Assembly (NCBI GenBank): GCA_964016985.1
Contig: OZ024821.1
Span: 85,409,035-85,473,034, forward strand
From: Anodontia alba
Taxonomy: Eukaryota; Mollusca; Bivalvia; Lucinida; Lucinidae
Direction: 5' to 3'
DNA length: 64,000 bases
Shown here: positions 47,450 through 59,700 of the stretch, one piece after another
Layout: each line of letters opens with the position of its first letter
How positions within the stretch are numbered: the first letter of the stretch is position 1
Notes under the pieces: generated by a model
What the model saw: the letters and a program-made list of their open reading frames with translations, nothing else
Databases searched by the model: none
Told to the model about the DNA's origin: nothing
Program-made: the position numbers and the translations under genes

Positions 47450-47659
47450 GCCTTTCTCTCCATTCATACATTCTGTAGTATCCAGTGATTCTGTTAGTGG
47501 ACAGTGAAGGCCCTGATCAGACAGTGCAGATTTGCTGTCTGTATATGCTGAAAGACACATTTTCACATGGCGTGGCCCATATATAGTTTTAGTTAGATTT
47601 TCATGACAATTCATATAAAAGATCAGCATGATGAATAGCAGGTGCAGGACATAAAATTT

Positions 47660-48185
47660 TCTTTATTGTAGGGTTATCTGCTCTTGGAACAAGTCGTTCT
47701 GTCCAACATTGTGATGCAAACTACTTCTATAGTTTTTGTTAGATTTTCACGAACTTCTATAGAAATGATCAGCATACCAAGTGACAGTGTCTGACATATT
47801 TTTTTTTTTTTTTATCTGCCCTTTGCAATTGTGTTCATCTGTCCAACTTTGTAATGCAAAGTACTTCTATGGATTTTGTTAGGTTTTCATGAAACTTTAC
47901 AGTAATGATCAGCATGAGTGGTAGTGCCCGACATTTTTTTTTCATTGCAGATTTATCTACCCTTGGCACTTACGTCAGACTGTCCAATTTTGTGATGCAA
48001 AGTAATTCTTAAGCTTTTTGTAAGATTTTCATTAAACATTACAGCAATAATCTTCATGACTGGTACCAGTAATAGTGTGTGACATTAAAAGATTTTTTTT
48101 TGTAGTAGGGTTATCTGTCCTAGGTATTTAAATCTGTCTGTGAACTAATTATACAGTTTTTGTCAGCTTTTTAAGGCTATCAGCT
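47660..48185. repeat. Array of about 135-bp degenerate units
   Basis: Four units with gtaatgcaaagtacttctat and gttagattttcatgaaac. Confidence 0.65.
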
Positions 48186-48189
48186 ATTA

Positions 48190-49395
48190 GAGAAATATTA
48201 GCACATGATAAAAGATTACCTTGCTACAGTATATGATTAGCATACAACAACATATGGCTATCAGCAGAAAAATATTAGCACATGATAAAAGATTACCTTG
48301 CTGCAGTATATGAGTAGCATACAACATATGGCTGGCAACAGGGAAGTTTGAGCACATGATAAAAGATTACCTTGCTGCAGTACATGATTAGCATACAACA
48401 ATGTATAACCTGCAGCAGGGAAATATTATCACACGACAAAAGATTATGTTGCTGAAGTCTATGATAAGCATGCAACAAGATATGGTTTGCAGCAGAGAAA
48501 TATTAGCACATAATAAAAGATTACCTTGCTGCAGTTTATGATTAACACACAACAACATATTGCTTGCAGCAGGGAAATATAAACATGCGATAAAAAATTA
48601 CCTTGCCGTAGTACATGATCAGCATACAACAACATATGGCTTGCAGCAGGGAAATATTAGCAAATGATAAAAGATTACCTTGCTGCAGAATATGATTAGC
48701 ATACAACAGCATATGGCTTGCAACAGGGAAATATTAGCACACCAAAAAAAGAGTATTTTGCTGCAGTATACGATTAGCATATAACAAAGTATGGTTTGCA
48801 GCAGAGTTATAGTGTCACATGAGAAAATATTACCTTGCTGCAGTACATGATTAGCATACAACAATGCATGGCTTGCATCAGGGAAATAAAAAAGATTATT
48901 CTGTTACAGTATGTGGTTATCATGCAACAACTTATGGTTTGCAGTAGGGAAATATTAGCAAACAATAAAAGACTACCTTGCTGCAGTACATGATTAGCAT
49001 ACAACAACATAAGGCTATCAGAAGGGAAATATTAGCACACAGTAAAATTTTATCTTCCTGCAATACATGCTTAGCATACAACAATGTATAGCTATCAGCA
49101 GGGAAATATTAGCACACAATAAAAGACCATCTTGGTGCAGTACATGATTAGCATACAACAACACATGGCTTATAGCAGAGAAATATTAGTATGTTAAACA
49201 ATTACCTGCTGCAGTATATGATAAGCATACAACAATATATGGCTTGAAGCTGGGACCTATTAGCACATGATAAAAGATTACCTTGCAGCAGCACACGATT
49301 AGCATACAACAAATGGCTATCAGTAGGGAAATATTAGCACATGATAAAAGATTATCTTGCTGCAATTTAGGACCAGCATACAAAAATGTTCTCGA
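48190..49395. repeat. 76-bp satellite, about 15 units
   Basis: The unit contains gattagcatacaacaacata, gcagggaaatattagcac and ataaaagattaccttgctgc. Minus-strand frames rich in Cys and Ile follow the repeat and are not considered genes. Confidence 0.88.
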
Positions 49396-50007
49396 ACAGT
49401 AGTTATCAAGATACAAACTTTCAGTATATATGATATTTACATGATAGTAGTTCTCAGCAAACTTTTAGAAGTATAAGTTTAACAGTTGATATTTTTTATT
49501 TGTACCATATTTTTGAATAATTTAAAGAATGCTTGTTCAGATTTTTGATTAAGCCAATTGAACTGTAGTTATTGTGTTATTTTTAACAAGATTTTAGTTT
49601 GGTATTTTATTTTTGTTCATTTGTTTGTTTATTAATAAAAGTTTCATTTACCGGTACATTGTTCATTTTCTATTTATTTCCCATCTAGCATCAACTGCCA
49701 AGGAAAGAATGATTCTTGATTAGATAATATGGACTAAATCACTTTCTAAAATTCTTGAATGGCAACATTGGCCTCAAATCCCACAAGTAGAGACAGGATT
49801 GAAGATCAGACACCATTTTACTAAACTGATGGGTAGACCTGGGGCTTGACAGCTAAAAGTGCTCCAAGCAAAAAAATCTTTACAATCGAAAAAAGGGTTG
49901 AAAAAATCGTAAGCTTTTTGGAAAGCTTTAACGTGTTTAAAAGAAAATGTTGTATTGCTTTGATAACTGGTCAAACATGACCAAGTCAGAAGTGACATGC
50001 AATGATC

Positions 50008-50208
50008 TTAACACTTAGCACTCTGGGCAAAAATTTCAGCAGAAATTTTGAAATATTTTTCTTATTTTTCCAGAAAAAAGACTGACATTTCATGCAAATC
50101 ATCTCCTCTCAATTTGCATGAAATGTCAAAGCCTATTTTCTGTGAAAAGTAAGAAAATATTATCAATTTATGGTTTGCTGAATATGCACCCAGAATGGTA
50201 AAAGTTAA
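50008..50208. mobile_element. Foldback MITE family B, copy 8
   Basis: TTAA on both sides, with left end cacttagcactctgggc. Confidence 0.84.
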
Positions 50209-50718
50209 TGTTTTGTTGATTACTGTATTTGTTTTCATAATGAAGAAAAATAATGGGACTGTTTGAGATAAAACAGTAAGAGTTTCACCTGAGAGTTTCA
50301 CTAACAAGATGAAAATAAATGTCAGAAATGTTTTGCCTTTGCCTTTTATCTGTCAAAGATTTGGCAACATACAAAAACCAGAAATAACCTGATATCATTT
50401 ACTGGGACAAAAAAATATTCACATACTGCTTCCAAATTTTCTAAATGTAATTTTTGTAATAATGTCTTAAATGTCATGTGAAGATGAAACATCTCTGATT
50501 ATTTATAGTATAAATGATTCTATAGGCAGTGAAAATTTTAACGCTTACCAGTCGTATCATGGGAAAAGAGTCATTATAACACATGTGAACAGGATTAACC
50601 GACTGTTAATGATATAAATCATACAGCAGAGTCTGAGAGAACAAAGGCACAGACCAACCTGTGCATATATAGGCACAAATTTTATTTCCATCTTCTTTCT
50701 TTGGATCCCACACTGTAT

Positions 50719-50923
50719 TTAACCTTTGTCCTGCTGAGCCCGGATATACCCTGCCTTTGCAAACAGTGTAGATCCAGATCAGTTGGCTTCTGTCTGCTCT
50801 GGATCTGCACTGTTTGCCATAAAGTATGTGAATTTATAGCATCAATCTGGATCTATCAATCTGATTGGCTGAAAATTAGAAGTGGGCTTGGCATCTTAAT
50901 TTATTCATCAGGACAAGGGTTAA
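50719..50923. mobile_element. TTAA MITE family E, copy 12
   Basis: TTAA on both sides. The central palindrome is partly lost. Confidence 0.85.
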
Positions 50924-51132
50924 CTTAAACAGTGGGACAGATATGCCTGCACAAACAGCAAAGACCCAGATCAAATCTGACCTAAAACAAACACTATGGT
51001 AATAAAAGTAAGTCTGCACTGTATGTCACATCATCAGATGATCAAATGGACTTTCAAATTTTATGATAAGTACAGTAAATGTCCTAAAATTTTGTACATC
51101 AATGTTTCTGATAAAATGGCATATGCAAATAA

Positions 51133-51242
51133 TTAACCCTTGTCCTGCTGAATAAATTAAGATGCTACACCCATTTCTAATTTCCAGCCAATCAGATTAC
51201 TTGATTCAGATTGTTGCTATAAATTCACATACTTAATGGCAA
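51133..51242. mobile_element. TTAA MITE family E, copy 13, left half only
   Basis: TTAA and the left arm are present as far as cttaatggcaaa. The rest is replaced by the gypsy-like pol remnant. Confidence 0.82.
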
Positions 51243-51244
51243 AG

Positions 51245-53140
51245 TTTTGTGGGGTCACTACCCCCTTTCGTGGTGTCAGAGTGTACACAAGATAAGCTAT
51301 GGGTATGCCAGGTTCAGAAACTGCACTTGAGGAGCTAATGTGTTGCATTTTAGGCAATTTGTTGCAAGATGGAATAGTCACTAAGCTTGCTGATGGTTTA
51401 TACTGTGGAGGCGGCACCCCTAGAAGAACTCCTTTGTAACTGGACAAAAGTACTTCAGGCACTTCAGAAGGCCAACTTGCCTTTGTCAGCTTCTAAAACT
51501 GTCATCTCCCCCGCAATACAATGATACTAGGTTGGGTCTGGAATCAGGGTACACTATTTGCCAGTCCTCACTGCATTGCTGTTCTATCCAGTTGTCCTCC
51601 TCCTGACACAGTTGGGGGACTGCGTTTGTTTATAGGAGCATATAAGGTACTACTAAGTCGCATCTTGCCCAAATGTTCACAGCTGATATCGGATCTAGAT
51701 AATACAGTTGCAGGAAAGCAATCACAAGATCCTATATATTTTGGACAGACGAGTTAACAACGTGCTTCAGAAATGCCCCAAAGTCAAAGTTAAAGCTATA
51801 ACTCGCCCTTGTGCCGATGATCAATTATGGATTGTTACAGATGGTTAGGTTACAAAACGTGACATTAGAGCCATATTGTACATTTCTCGGAAAAATATGC
51901 TATCACTAGCTGGGTTCTTTAGCACTATGTAAAGAAAACATCAAGTCACATGGTTACCATGCAAAGTTGAGGCATTGCCGCCACGGTGAAATATTTTAGT
52001 CCCTATATCTTTCAGTCAAAGCTTAATACGTGTGTACTGACTGATAGTAAGCCATGTGTCCAAGCTGTAGATAAGTTGGCTAGGGGTGAATTCTTGGCAA
52101 GTCCTCTTGTCACATCCTTTTTGTCAACTGTTAGTACACATAGATATCTGGGCCCGGTTGTTCAAAGCGTCGTTAGCTTAACGAGCTTGTTAAGGGTCAT
52201 TTCGTTAACTGTTTTAGCGGATTCAATACACAATATTCTGATATTTTTTGCTGAAAAAATGTGTGTAGCTTTTGCACTGCAAAAGCTACTCACATTTTTT
52301 CAGCAAAAAATTTCAGCATATTTGCGTATCACTCGATGTAAATTTTAACGAATCGTTAACTAACGACATCGTTAGCTTTGAACAACTGGGCCCAGGTTAG
52401 TGTACGCCATTTAAATGGATCAGCTAATATTCCCTCCGTAATGCACCAGAGTGCAACGAACCACGATGTAAAGTTTGTAGCTTTATTATACAGACTGAAG
52501 ATGTTGTTGTTCGCCCTGTCAGTGTACAGGAGGTAGTCAACAACATGAGAAAGTTATCATTTACCACTCCATCATCCTGGTTGGTCATCAAGTCAGAATG
52601 TCCTGATTTCTGCCGTCACATGCATACTTGAAACAGGGCACCCGTCCCTCTAAGAAAGTTACCAATGTGAAAGATGTAAAGCGGCATCTGTTGCCAGGGA
52701 TGGACTCTTAGTTGTTCCCCTTAATGACCCTCTAGGTCATGAGATTTAATCATAGTTACCCGCTCTGTCTTACATGGTCTAGTTACTGCCCTTCATCTCA
52801 AACTTGACCACCCTTCCAAACATCAGCTTCACCTGGTAATGAAGAGGCAATTTTTGTGCTCTTGATATGATCAAAGTAGTTGATCAGGTCATTGTCTCCT
52901 GCCATATTTGCTCCTCATTACAGAGTTTTCTGCATCATTGATGAAGACGCAATCCTCTGATGATCCTCCTGAGGCAATAGGTATGTCGTTTGTGGCTGAT
53001 GTTCTGAAACAAAATAGGCAACTCATACTAGTTCTCAGAGAGATAGTTTCCTCCTAGACTGCCACTTGTCTCATAAACGATGAGAAACATAACATGTGCT
53101 TAGAACTTCATCTGTTAGATGGTCCTAATGCTGTCATCTG
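51245..53140 (+). pseudogene. Ty3/gypsy-like pol remnant (RT, RNase H, integrase)
   Basis: Decayed frames in order: an RT palm piece with [13 protein letters not shown], where the usual Asp-Asp pair is degraded, and [17 protein letters not shown] thumb; [20 protein letters not shown] (connection); RNase H around [20 protein letters not shown]; then a Zn-finger-like part (HPSKHQLHLVMK and SCHIC-like) and the start of an integrase core up to about 53140. There are many stops and frameshifts, and no LTRs were recognised. A MITE (52148-52395) interrupts the RNase H region. The left edge cuts a TTAA MITE at 51242. Confidence 0.72.
52148..52395. mobile_element. GGGCCC-ended MITE family A, copy 6, inside the gypsy-like pol
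   Basis: Interrupts the RNase H region of the pol remnant; the host reading (SVRHLNGSANIPS) resumes right after it. Confidence 0.88.
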
Positions 53141-53143
53141 TGT

Positions 53144-53300
53144 CGGGTATGCAGAATCCTGTGTCCCGGGATGCATAAATCAGGTCCAGACTCCTAAAAA
53201 TTTGCAAAGCTGAGTCCTTCCGGCGCATGTTGTTTTATTTTTCCCAGGGGACTACTACTAATTATGATCGGATTATTTGATTGAAGTCAACATACATGTG
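53144..53300. mobile_element. Left-end copy of the 43131 hAT-like element
   Basis: It matches 43140-43290 (ends of cagaatcctg, then gactactactaattatgatc). It follows directly on the gypsy-like remnant. A matching right end lies at 55590-55812, but the sequence between does not match element 43131-44908 as a whole, so this may be a longer relative or two fragments. Confidence 0.6.
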
Positions 53301-53466
53301 ATATTTTCTTGGTCTCAAATAGGGAGATTTTGATTTCAGATAGGGAGATTGGGATCTCGAACAGGAAGATATTTCTGTGGTTAAGTGATCTAACTTTTTG
53401 ATGAAAATTCATTTATGAAGCACTTTAAAAGCACTTATAATCTGAGTGAGTTGGTGTCAGAACTTA

Positions 53467-53786
53467 CAGTCGACTCTCGTTATCTCGAATTCCAAGGGTC
53501 TCTTTTAAACACTTCGAGATATCCGTACCTCGACATATCAGAGTTGCGGAATTGAGGAAAACAGTTGATCGAACAACCACAAATGAATATGTAATTTGCC
53601 TCCTGAAGTGACAGAGATATATTGAAAATATTGTGGAAAAGAGGAGAAATTGCTCCTTATTTCTCCTCTTTTCCACAATATTTTGTTATCCGTTAGATTT
53701 CTACGTGAAAACAGGGACCAAATTTTCACTTCGAGATAAGCGGTTATTCGAGATAAGCGAGGTCGAGATAACGAGAGTCAACTGTA
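53467..53786. mobile_element. Pogo/Tigger-like palindromic MITE
   Basis: Ends acagtcgactctcgttatct and gagataacgagagtcaactg with TA next to both. The central inverted repeat is attgtggaaaagaggagaaa and its partner. Confidence 0.85.
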
Positions 53787-53859
53787 ATTCTGAATTACAT
53801 CTGTTCATCTACAGTTGTTCAAGATCCAAAATTAAGACTTCTTTTAACGTGAGTACTGA

Positions 53860-55580
53860 GTAAGCCTTTCAAATCAAAACAGACTAAAACTCATGAGAAA
53901 TAACCTCCACTGGACCATAAGCAGCTTTTTTTAACTTAACGAACTGAAAGGTGTTCTGGTTGCTACAAATTTCAGTCTCAGTAGTTGTCTCCCTTGTATC
54001 ATACTAAATGTCAGCAATCTTATGACTTGGATAACGGATAAATTAAACTGGGACAAAGATTTTTTTCTTTTTAATTGTGATTTGAAAGACTTTGGTGATT
54101 ATAACAAACACGAAAACTTTGATATACCCAACAACTTTAAGTTACTACACTAAACACTTTTAAAGTTCTTGTCTCTGTTAAGATGTTGTTTTTCTTTACT
54201 GATGACATGTCTACTGACATTCATTCACCAGGCGTTAACAGCACATGTACTTCATTAACCCCAAAGCAAGTCCTTTGCAAACAGTGCAGGTCCAGATCAG
54301 TCACTGCTGAATACTGTGTCTGATCAGGGCCTTCACTGTTTGCAGAAAGTCAACCATTTCACTATCAAAAAATACACTGGAGCACCGTTACTGGTTATCA
54401 GGAGCCAGGAATGCCGACCGTGTAATGTGTTACATATCGCATGTATTACATATTGCATGTACATGTATATGCATATATTCTATGTTTGTTTTCAATTAGA
54501 TTATTGTTGAAACATTGTTGTTATTTCACCTCCATAATGAATTGATCGCAGGGTTTTCCTAAATAACTATTTGAAGACAACTGGTTTCCATCTTATGTGT
54601 AAGCGCTATGATGGCAGAAAACTGGAGAGACGGAATGAAACGACTTATACTAGACTTAATCAAGTCAGAAAAATAAAATAAAAAAGATGTCTTTTTTTCA
54701 GTGTTTCAAGGTCTGACCAGACTGCGTAAATTTTAAGCACTGACCATTCTTTGTCAAGCGCAAGTGATGCATTACTAATTTCTACCTTGAAATCTTCATT
54801 GAATTATTCTCGCATGTTACAGCCTTAAAAAAAAAACTAACAGTAAATGAGTTAGACCCAGATCAGACACCACTGTGTGTGAAGGCTGATCAGGATCTAC
54901 ACAGTTTGGATATTATTTCATCTTCTGGGACCATTGTTTTACAAAAAAAAAAAAGAAAAAAAAAAAAAAAGGAAAACATTCAAGCAATTGCACTCTTTAA
55001 TCACTCTCTGTTGGTATTTAAAGCAACCTTTGACCATTTGGACATGCTGACTGCACCTGGATCAAGAAAGTTGCCAGGACATTCTTTTATAAAATTCATT
55101 GAAAACGTCTACGGTTATGTAAGTAATGGGAATGATGGCTGTCAACACCCATTTATAGCTGTGTATATAGAATTCTGTTTTTTATGGGCTTTTACTGAAC
55201 TTTTACGTCCCGACGGGCGGTGCTCTTGAAAGGATAGGAGGAAAATACAGAAGAAAAGAAAAGAAAGACAAACCCTGGTGTTTTGCAGTCACCGTATATT
55301 CATACATGTCACACAAAAGGATAAATTATCAGACTACCATCACTCATGATTTGTGTTAATCGACTGTTTTTATGCCCCTGCCATTTTCAATGGGGGTGAG
55401 GGGGGAGCATATAGCATCACCGCTGTCCATACGTACATTCGTATGAAAAATGATTTCCATTCAATATCTTTTGAAAAGATTAGTGTATTGGATACATATT
55501 TTATACACAGGTATATATAACCATAAAATGTAGGTCAAGTTTGATTTAGGGTAAAATCCACCAATTATTTTTGGAGTCAT
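53860..55580. other. Intergenic, no gene seen
   Basis: Contains family F-like cores (54275-54345, 54855-54905) and a short poly-A tract. The ATG frame at 54879-55229 has no recognisable features and overlaps a core. Confidence 0.5.
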
Positions 55581-55589
55581 GGTCCTTTT

Positions 55590-55812
55590 TCAACAAAAAA
55601 GTGTGTAAAAATAAGGAAACTGATTCTCCATCATGCGTTTATAGATATGACATACCTGAGGTATGCTCACTATTAGAGTCGTGAATTAAAAAAAAAAGGG
55701 ACTCCTATTTTTTGGGACTGGGACTCCTATTTTTGGCTGGGACTCCTACTTTTTATAAAAGAGGAGTCCAAGAGGAGCCCCGGTTCCTACTTTTAAAATC
55801 CTAGGAGTACCC
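55590..55812. mobile_element. Right-end copy of the 43131 hAT-like element
   Basis: It contains the same ggactcctacttttaaaatc end as 44880-44900 and the same aaggaaactgattctccatc stretch as 44600. It has one unit in place of the four 37-bp copies. Confidence 0.6.
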
Positions 55813-55835
55813 TTTTTATATACACTTTCAACAGT

Positions 55836-56280
55836 GTGGAATTAGATATTGTTTCGGAGCAGAAGGATTTAGAAGTGTTAATATCTAATGATTTGTTAGC
55901 AAGAAAACACATTCTAGAAACTAAGAAAGCCAATCAAAGAGTTGTTTTAATAAAATGTTGTTTCACAAACATTACTCAACATAAAATATCAACATTATTC
56001 AAAACAAGTGAGGCCACTACTGAAGTACGCCTCTGTAGTTTGGCAACCCCATCTTAAAAAGGATATAGAGATGTTACAGAAGGTGCAGAATTGCTGCTTA
56101 GCCCTTGTTTCCCAACCTGCCAGAACCGGAAAGTCTAGAAGAAAGAAGAAAACGTGTTGATCGTATTAAAACCTACAAAATCTTAAATAATGAATATCAA
56201 TGTGATCCAGATACTTTCTTTCATAGACCTCTAAGAGACTTAAGTGATCATCAGTACAAGCTATACAAGATTACTGTCAG
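55836..56280 (+). pseudogene. Non-LTR retrotransposon reverse transcriptase fragment
   Basis: Three frames in succession encode the region after the RT core: EQKDLEVLISNDLLARKHI, then RPLLKYASVVWQPHLKKDIE in a shifted frame, then PESLEERRKRVDRIKTYKIL. This is the usual C-terminal end of Jockey/CR1-type ORF2. There are at least two frameshifts, and no tail or target duplication was found. Confidence 0.75.
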
Positions 56281-56439
56281 TTGTGTGGAATTATCAAATT
56301 TTATTTCTTGTCCACGGACAAGTAAATGGTCAAAATCCACTTGTCCAACCAAGATTTACTTGCCTAAAATTGTCATTTTTTCTTATTTCTCAAAGAAAAC
56401 ATATGTTGTGGGTACTCATTAGAAACGCCTCAGTGAGAT

Positions 56440-57540
56440 AGGAAATGCGATTCTGTTGATATCGTTACAGCCATGTAGGCTAATTCTGTGCATCGGCTAA
56501 TCCTACCCATACAAACAGTTTTGAACAAACATCAAAACCATTTTATTTTGATACATCATTTTGATATGCTGATGGAATGGAAATATAAAAATCATTTTCT
56601 CAAATGGCAAATTCAAAATATTTGTAAAATGAATACGAAAACACGTTTATGTGAAAAATAACACAGGACTGTGTGAAAATCGCAATTTTCAACAAGACTG
56701 TCACATGAAAATATGAACTTTATTATTCACATCTCATCAACTGCCCTGGCCTACTCAAATGTGTATTTGAAGAACCAGATCATAGTAGCATTATAAAATA
56801 AGGAAAGGATTTACTCCAGGTGCACAGAATTAGCAGAAAATTTTAATGTCTCAAATACACAACGGTAGCGACATTTGATGGCCTACACTGACAAAAAATT
56901 AATATTAGAGATGACAAAAAGACGTCCAATTGGATCTGCATTGGCAAGGCTCTGAAGTGTCGATAAAATGCATTTTATTTATTTGTCTATATTGAAATTA
57001 TGACCTGCAAGCAGCTTAAGCATGTTAAGTGCGCAGGACTGGCCGACAGCACTGTAATACTGCAACACCCCTCGCGATGATTACGTGCAGGCGAATTAAT
57101 GTCGACGAATACTGCGGGCATTTTTGTCAGGGTATCATATTTATATCAAAATATAACAATTCTAAGATCAAATGCATTCAGGTAGATTACTTATTTACTG
57201 GAAAAATTGCCGTTGCGAGAGTAAACATTTTTCACCAACTGCAAAGCGTTTGTCGAACTTGGATCTATTTACATATATGGGAAAGGCTATTGACACGGTG
57301 GCCGGGTGAATATTTATGCAGACAGCTGCCGGGTGCATAATATTAAGGTGTGGGCGGCAACTGGGTGAATAACCATCGGGCTGCCGGCTATATCATGCGT
57401 TGGGCAACCATCAGCCGGGTGAGTTAGTAGCTATTCACCCGGCAGTCCATTAGGACAGTGATCACCCGACTGTTGGTTGAATAAGAAGCTACTCACGCGA
57501 AAGTCGGGTACTGTTACAAGTATAATTGACATTAAGGTAC
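56440..57540. other. Intergenic, no gene seen
   Basis: The stretch 57290-57500 has several gccgggtgaata and its inverse. Similar ccggcagccgggt blocks lie at 60055-60125, so the pair may bound a large element carrying the GGTACC minisatellite. Confidence 0.45.
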
Positions 57541-58160
57541 CAATGTTTCCACTAAAGGGTACTTTAGTGATACTAAGAGACAATCATATGATACTGTAAT
57601 GCCAACAGGGGTACATTTGGACCATCATAATGTACTCTAGTGACACTAGGGTACAAATGGGACCATCATGAGTTACTAGAGTAACACTAGGCTATCAGTG
57701 GGGCCACCATGAGATAATGTAGCGACATTAGACTACCAGTGGTGCCACCATTAAGTAATGACACTAGGGTTCCAGTGCTACCACCATGTGGTATTATAGT
57801 GACTAAAGTACCAGAGAGACCACCATGTGGTACTGTAGGGACACAAAGTTACAAATGAGACCACCTTAAGATATTGTAGTTCCACTAGGGTATGAATGGG
57901 ACACCATAAGTCACTCTCTCCAAGAGGCACTATAGTTCCACTGTGGTACCAGTGGGATCATTATGAAATACTGTGGTGCAAACATGAGATACTGCAATGA
58001 CACTAGACAGATTACTGTGAGGTTGTGTAGTGCAACAAGAACCTTCTCACGCGACAGTCGGATATTGTTACAAGTATAATTGAAATTATGGTATCAGTGG
58101 TGCCACCATAGGGTATTTTAGTGATACTAGGGGACCATCAATTCACGAGGTATTCAGAGC
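57540..58160. repeat. GGTACC-rich minisatellite, left block
   Basis: Degenerate units of about 40-48 bp built from gggtaccagtgggaccacca and gaggtactgtagtgacacta. Confidence 0.8.
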
Positions 58161-58193
58161 TTTAGATAAGAGGGAGTAAAGGCTTTCAGCATT

Positions 58194-58228
<35 letters not shown>

Positions 58229-58546
58229 AAAATCAGCAGTGAAATTGAAGCTGAAGGGGTAAAAATATACTCAATGAAATTTTGGATTTCAGCACTGAAA
58301 TCAAATTTAGGGGGTAAACATTAAAGTGAGCTTTACACCTTTACAAAACTATTTTTCATACATTAGTTCTTTTATGAACAGTATCAGTATATTAGATCAG
58401 AAAGGGTTCATCCCTCAAAGTGCCAATGACAAATGCAGCAGACAGCTCCCTGTCTTTTCTTGTCAGAAAAAAATAAGGCTTGGCATTTCATGTTAATTGT
58501 CTGCTAGCAGACAATTCACATGAAATGCCAAGCCTTATTTTCACTG

Positions 58547-58548
<2 letters not shown>

Positions 58549-58629
<81 letters not shown>
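58549..58629. repeat. CA microsatellite
   Basis: About 40 uninterrupted CA units next to a hairpin (aaggcttggcatttcatg and partner). Confidence 0.97.
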
Positions 58630-58630
<1 letters not shown>

Positions 58631-58739
58631 GAATTTTGTATGCTGCAGTTTTACTTGGTGCTTTATGAGTTAAGCATTGCTAATGAGCATTTCAGCATTA
58701 AGCATTAAACATGGGGTAAAATACTCATTGTACGAAAAC

Positions 58740-59700
58740 CTTATCTAGGGCACTGGTATTGTAGTGCCACTGCGATACCGATGGGACCATTATGAGATAC
58801 TTTAGTTACATTAAGGTATCATTTGGACCACCATGAAGTAAGTGTCACTAGGGTACCAGCGGAACATCTTGAGGTACTATACTGCCACTATGTACCAGTG
58901 GGACAACTTGATGTAGTGACACTAGGGTACCAGTGGGACTACTATGAGGTACTTCAGTGAATCTGAAGCACCAGTGGGACCACCATGTGGTACTGTAGGG
59001 ACGTCACTAGGATACCGATGGGACAACCATTAGGTACTGTAGTGACTTTATGGTACCAGTAGGACTACTATGTGGTACTATATTGAAACTAGGGTACCTG
59101 TAGCCCCACCATGAGGTACTGTAGTGGCATTAGGGTGCCAATCGGCTCCCCACGCTGTATTCTTGTAACACTATGGTATCAGTGCAGCTACCGTCAAGTA
59201 CTGTAATGATGCTAGGGTAGAGATACTAGGATGCCACTACTGTCACTATAATGAACTGTAGTACCACTATGGTACACTAGAGTATACTAATAGTTCTGCC
59301 ATGATAAGGTATTGTAGTGTCATTAGAGTAGCAGCTGGACCACTATGATGTACTGTAATGATACTGGGATACCAGTGCTGCCACCCTAAGTTACCGTAGT
59401 GCAACCCCGGAGTGTAACTAGGGCACCAGTGGGACCAGCATGAGGTATTATAGTGACAATAGAATACCAGTGGAGCATCTATGAGGTACTGTGGTGACAG
59501 TGTAGTGTTACTAAGGTAACACTTAGTTTAGTGTCACTAAGTTACCAGTGACGCCACATGGAGGTATGGTAGTACCACTACGGTACCAATGGAACCGCCC
59601 CTAGTGACACTAGGATACCAGTGGTGCCATCATAAGATACTGTAGTGACTAGGGCACCAGTGGGATCCATATGAGGTACTGTAGTGACATTAGGCAAGAA
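58740..59700. repeat. GGTACC-rich minisatellite, right block
   Basis: About 20 units of the same kind as 57540-58160. The two blocks are separated by an unrelated 580 bp with a poly-T tract, a hairpin MITE and a CA microsatellite. Confidence 0.82.

Noticed and set aside
48290..49416. Minus-strand frames rich in Cys/Ile (60-80 residues) over 48-49.4 kb
   Set aside because: They follow the 76-bp satellite; the period is not a multiple of three and the frames change from unit to unit.
51986..52348. A 120-residue frame as a gene
   Set aside because: It fuses a piece of the RNase H remnant with MITE family A sequence.
58480..58708. His/Thr repeat frames
   Set aside because: Translation of the CA microsatellite.
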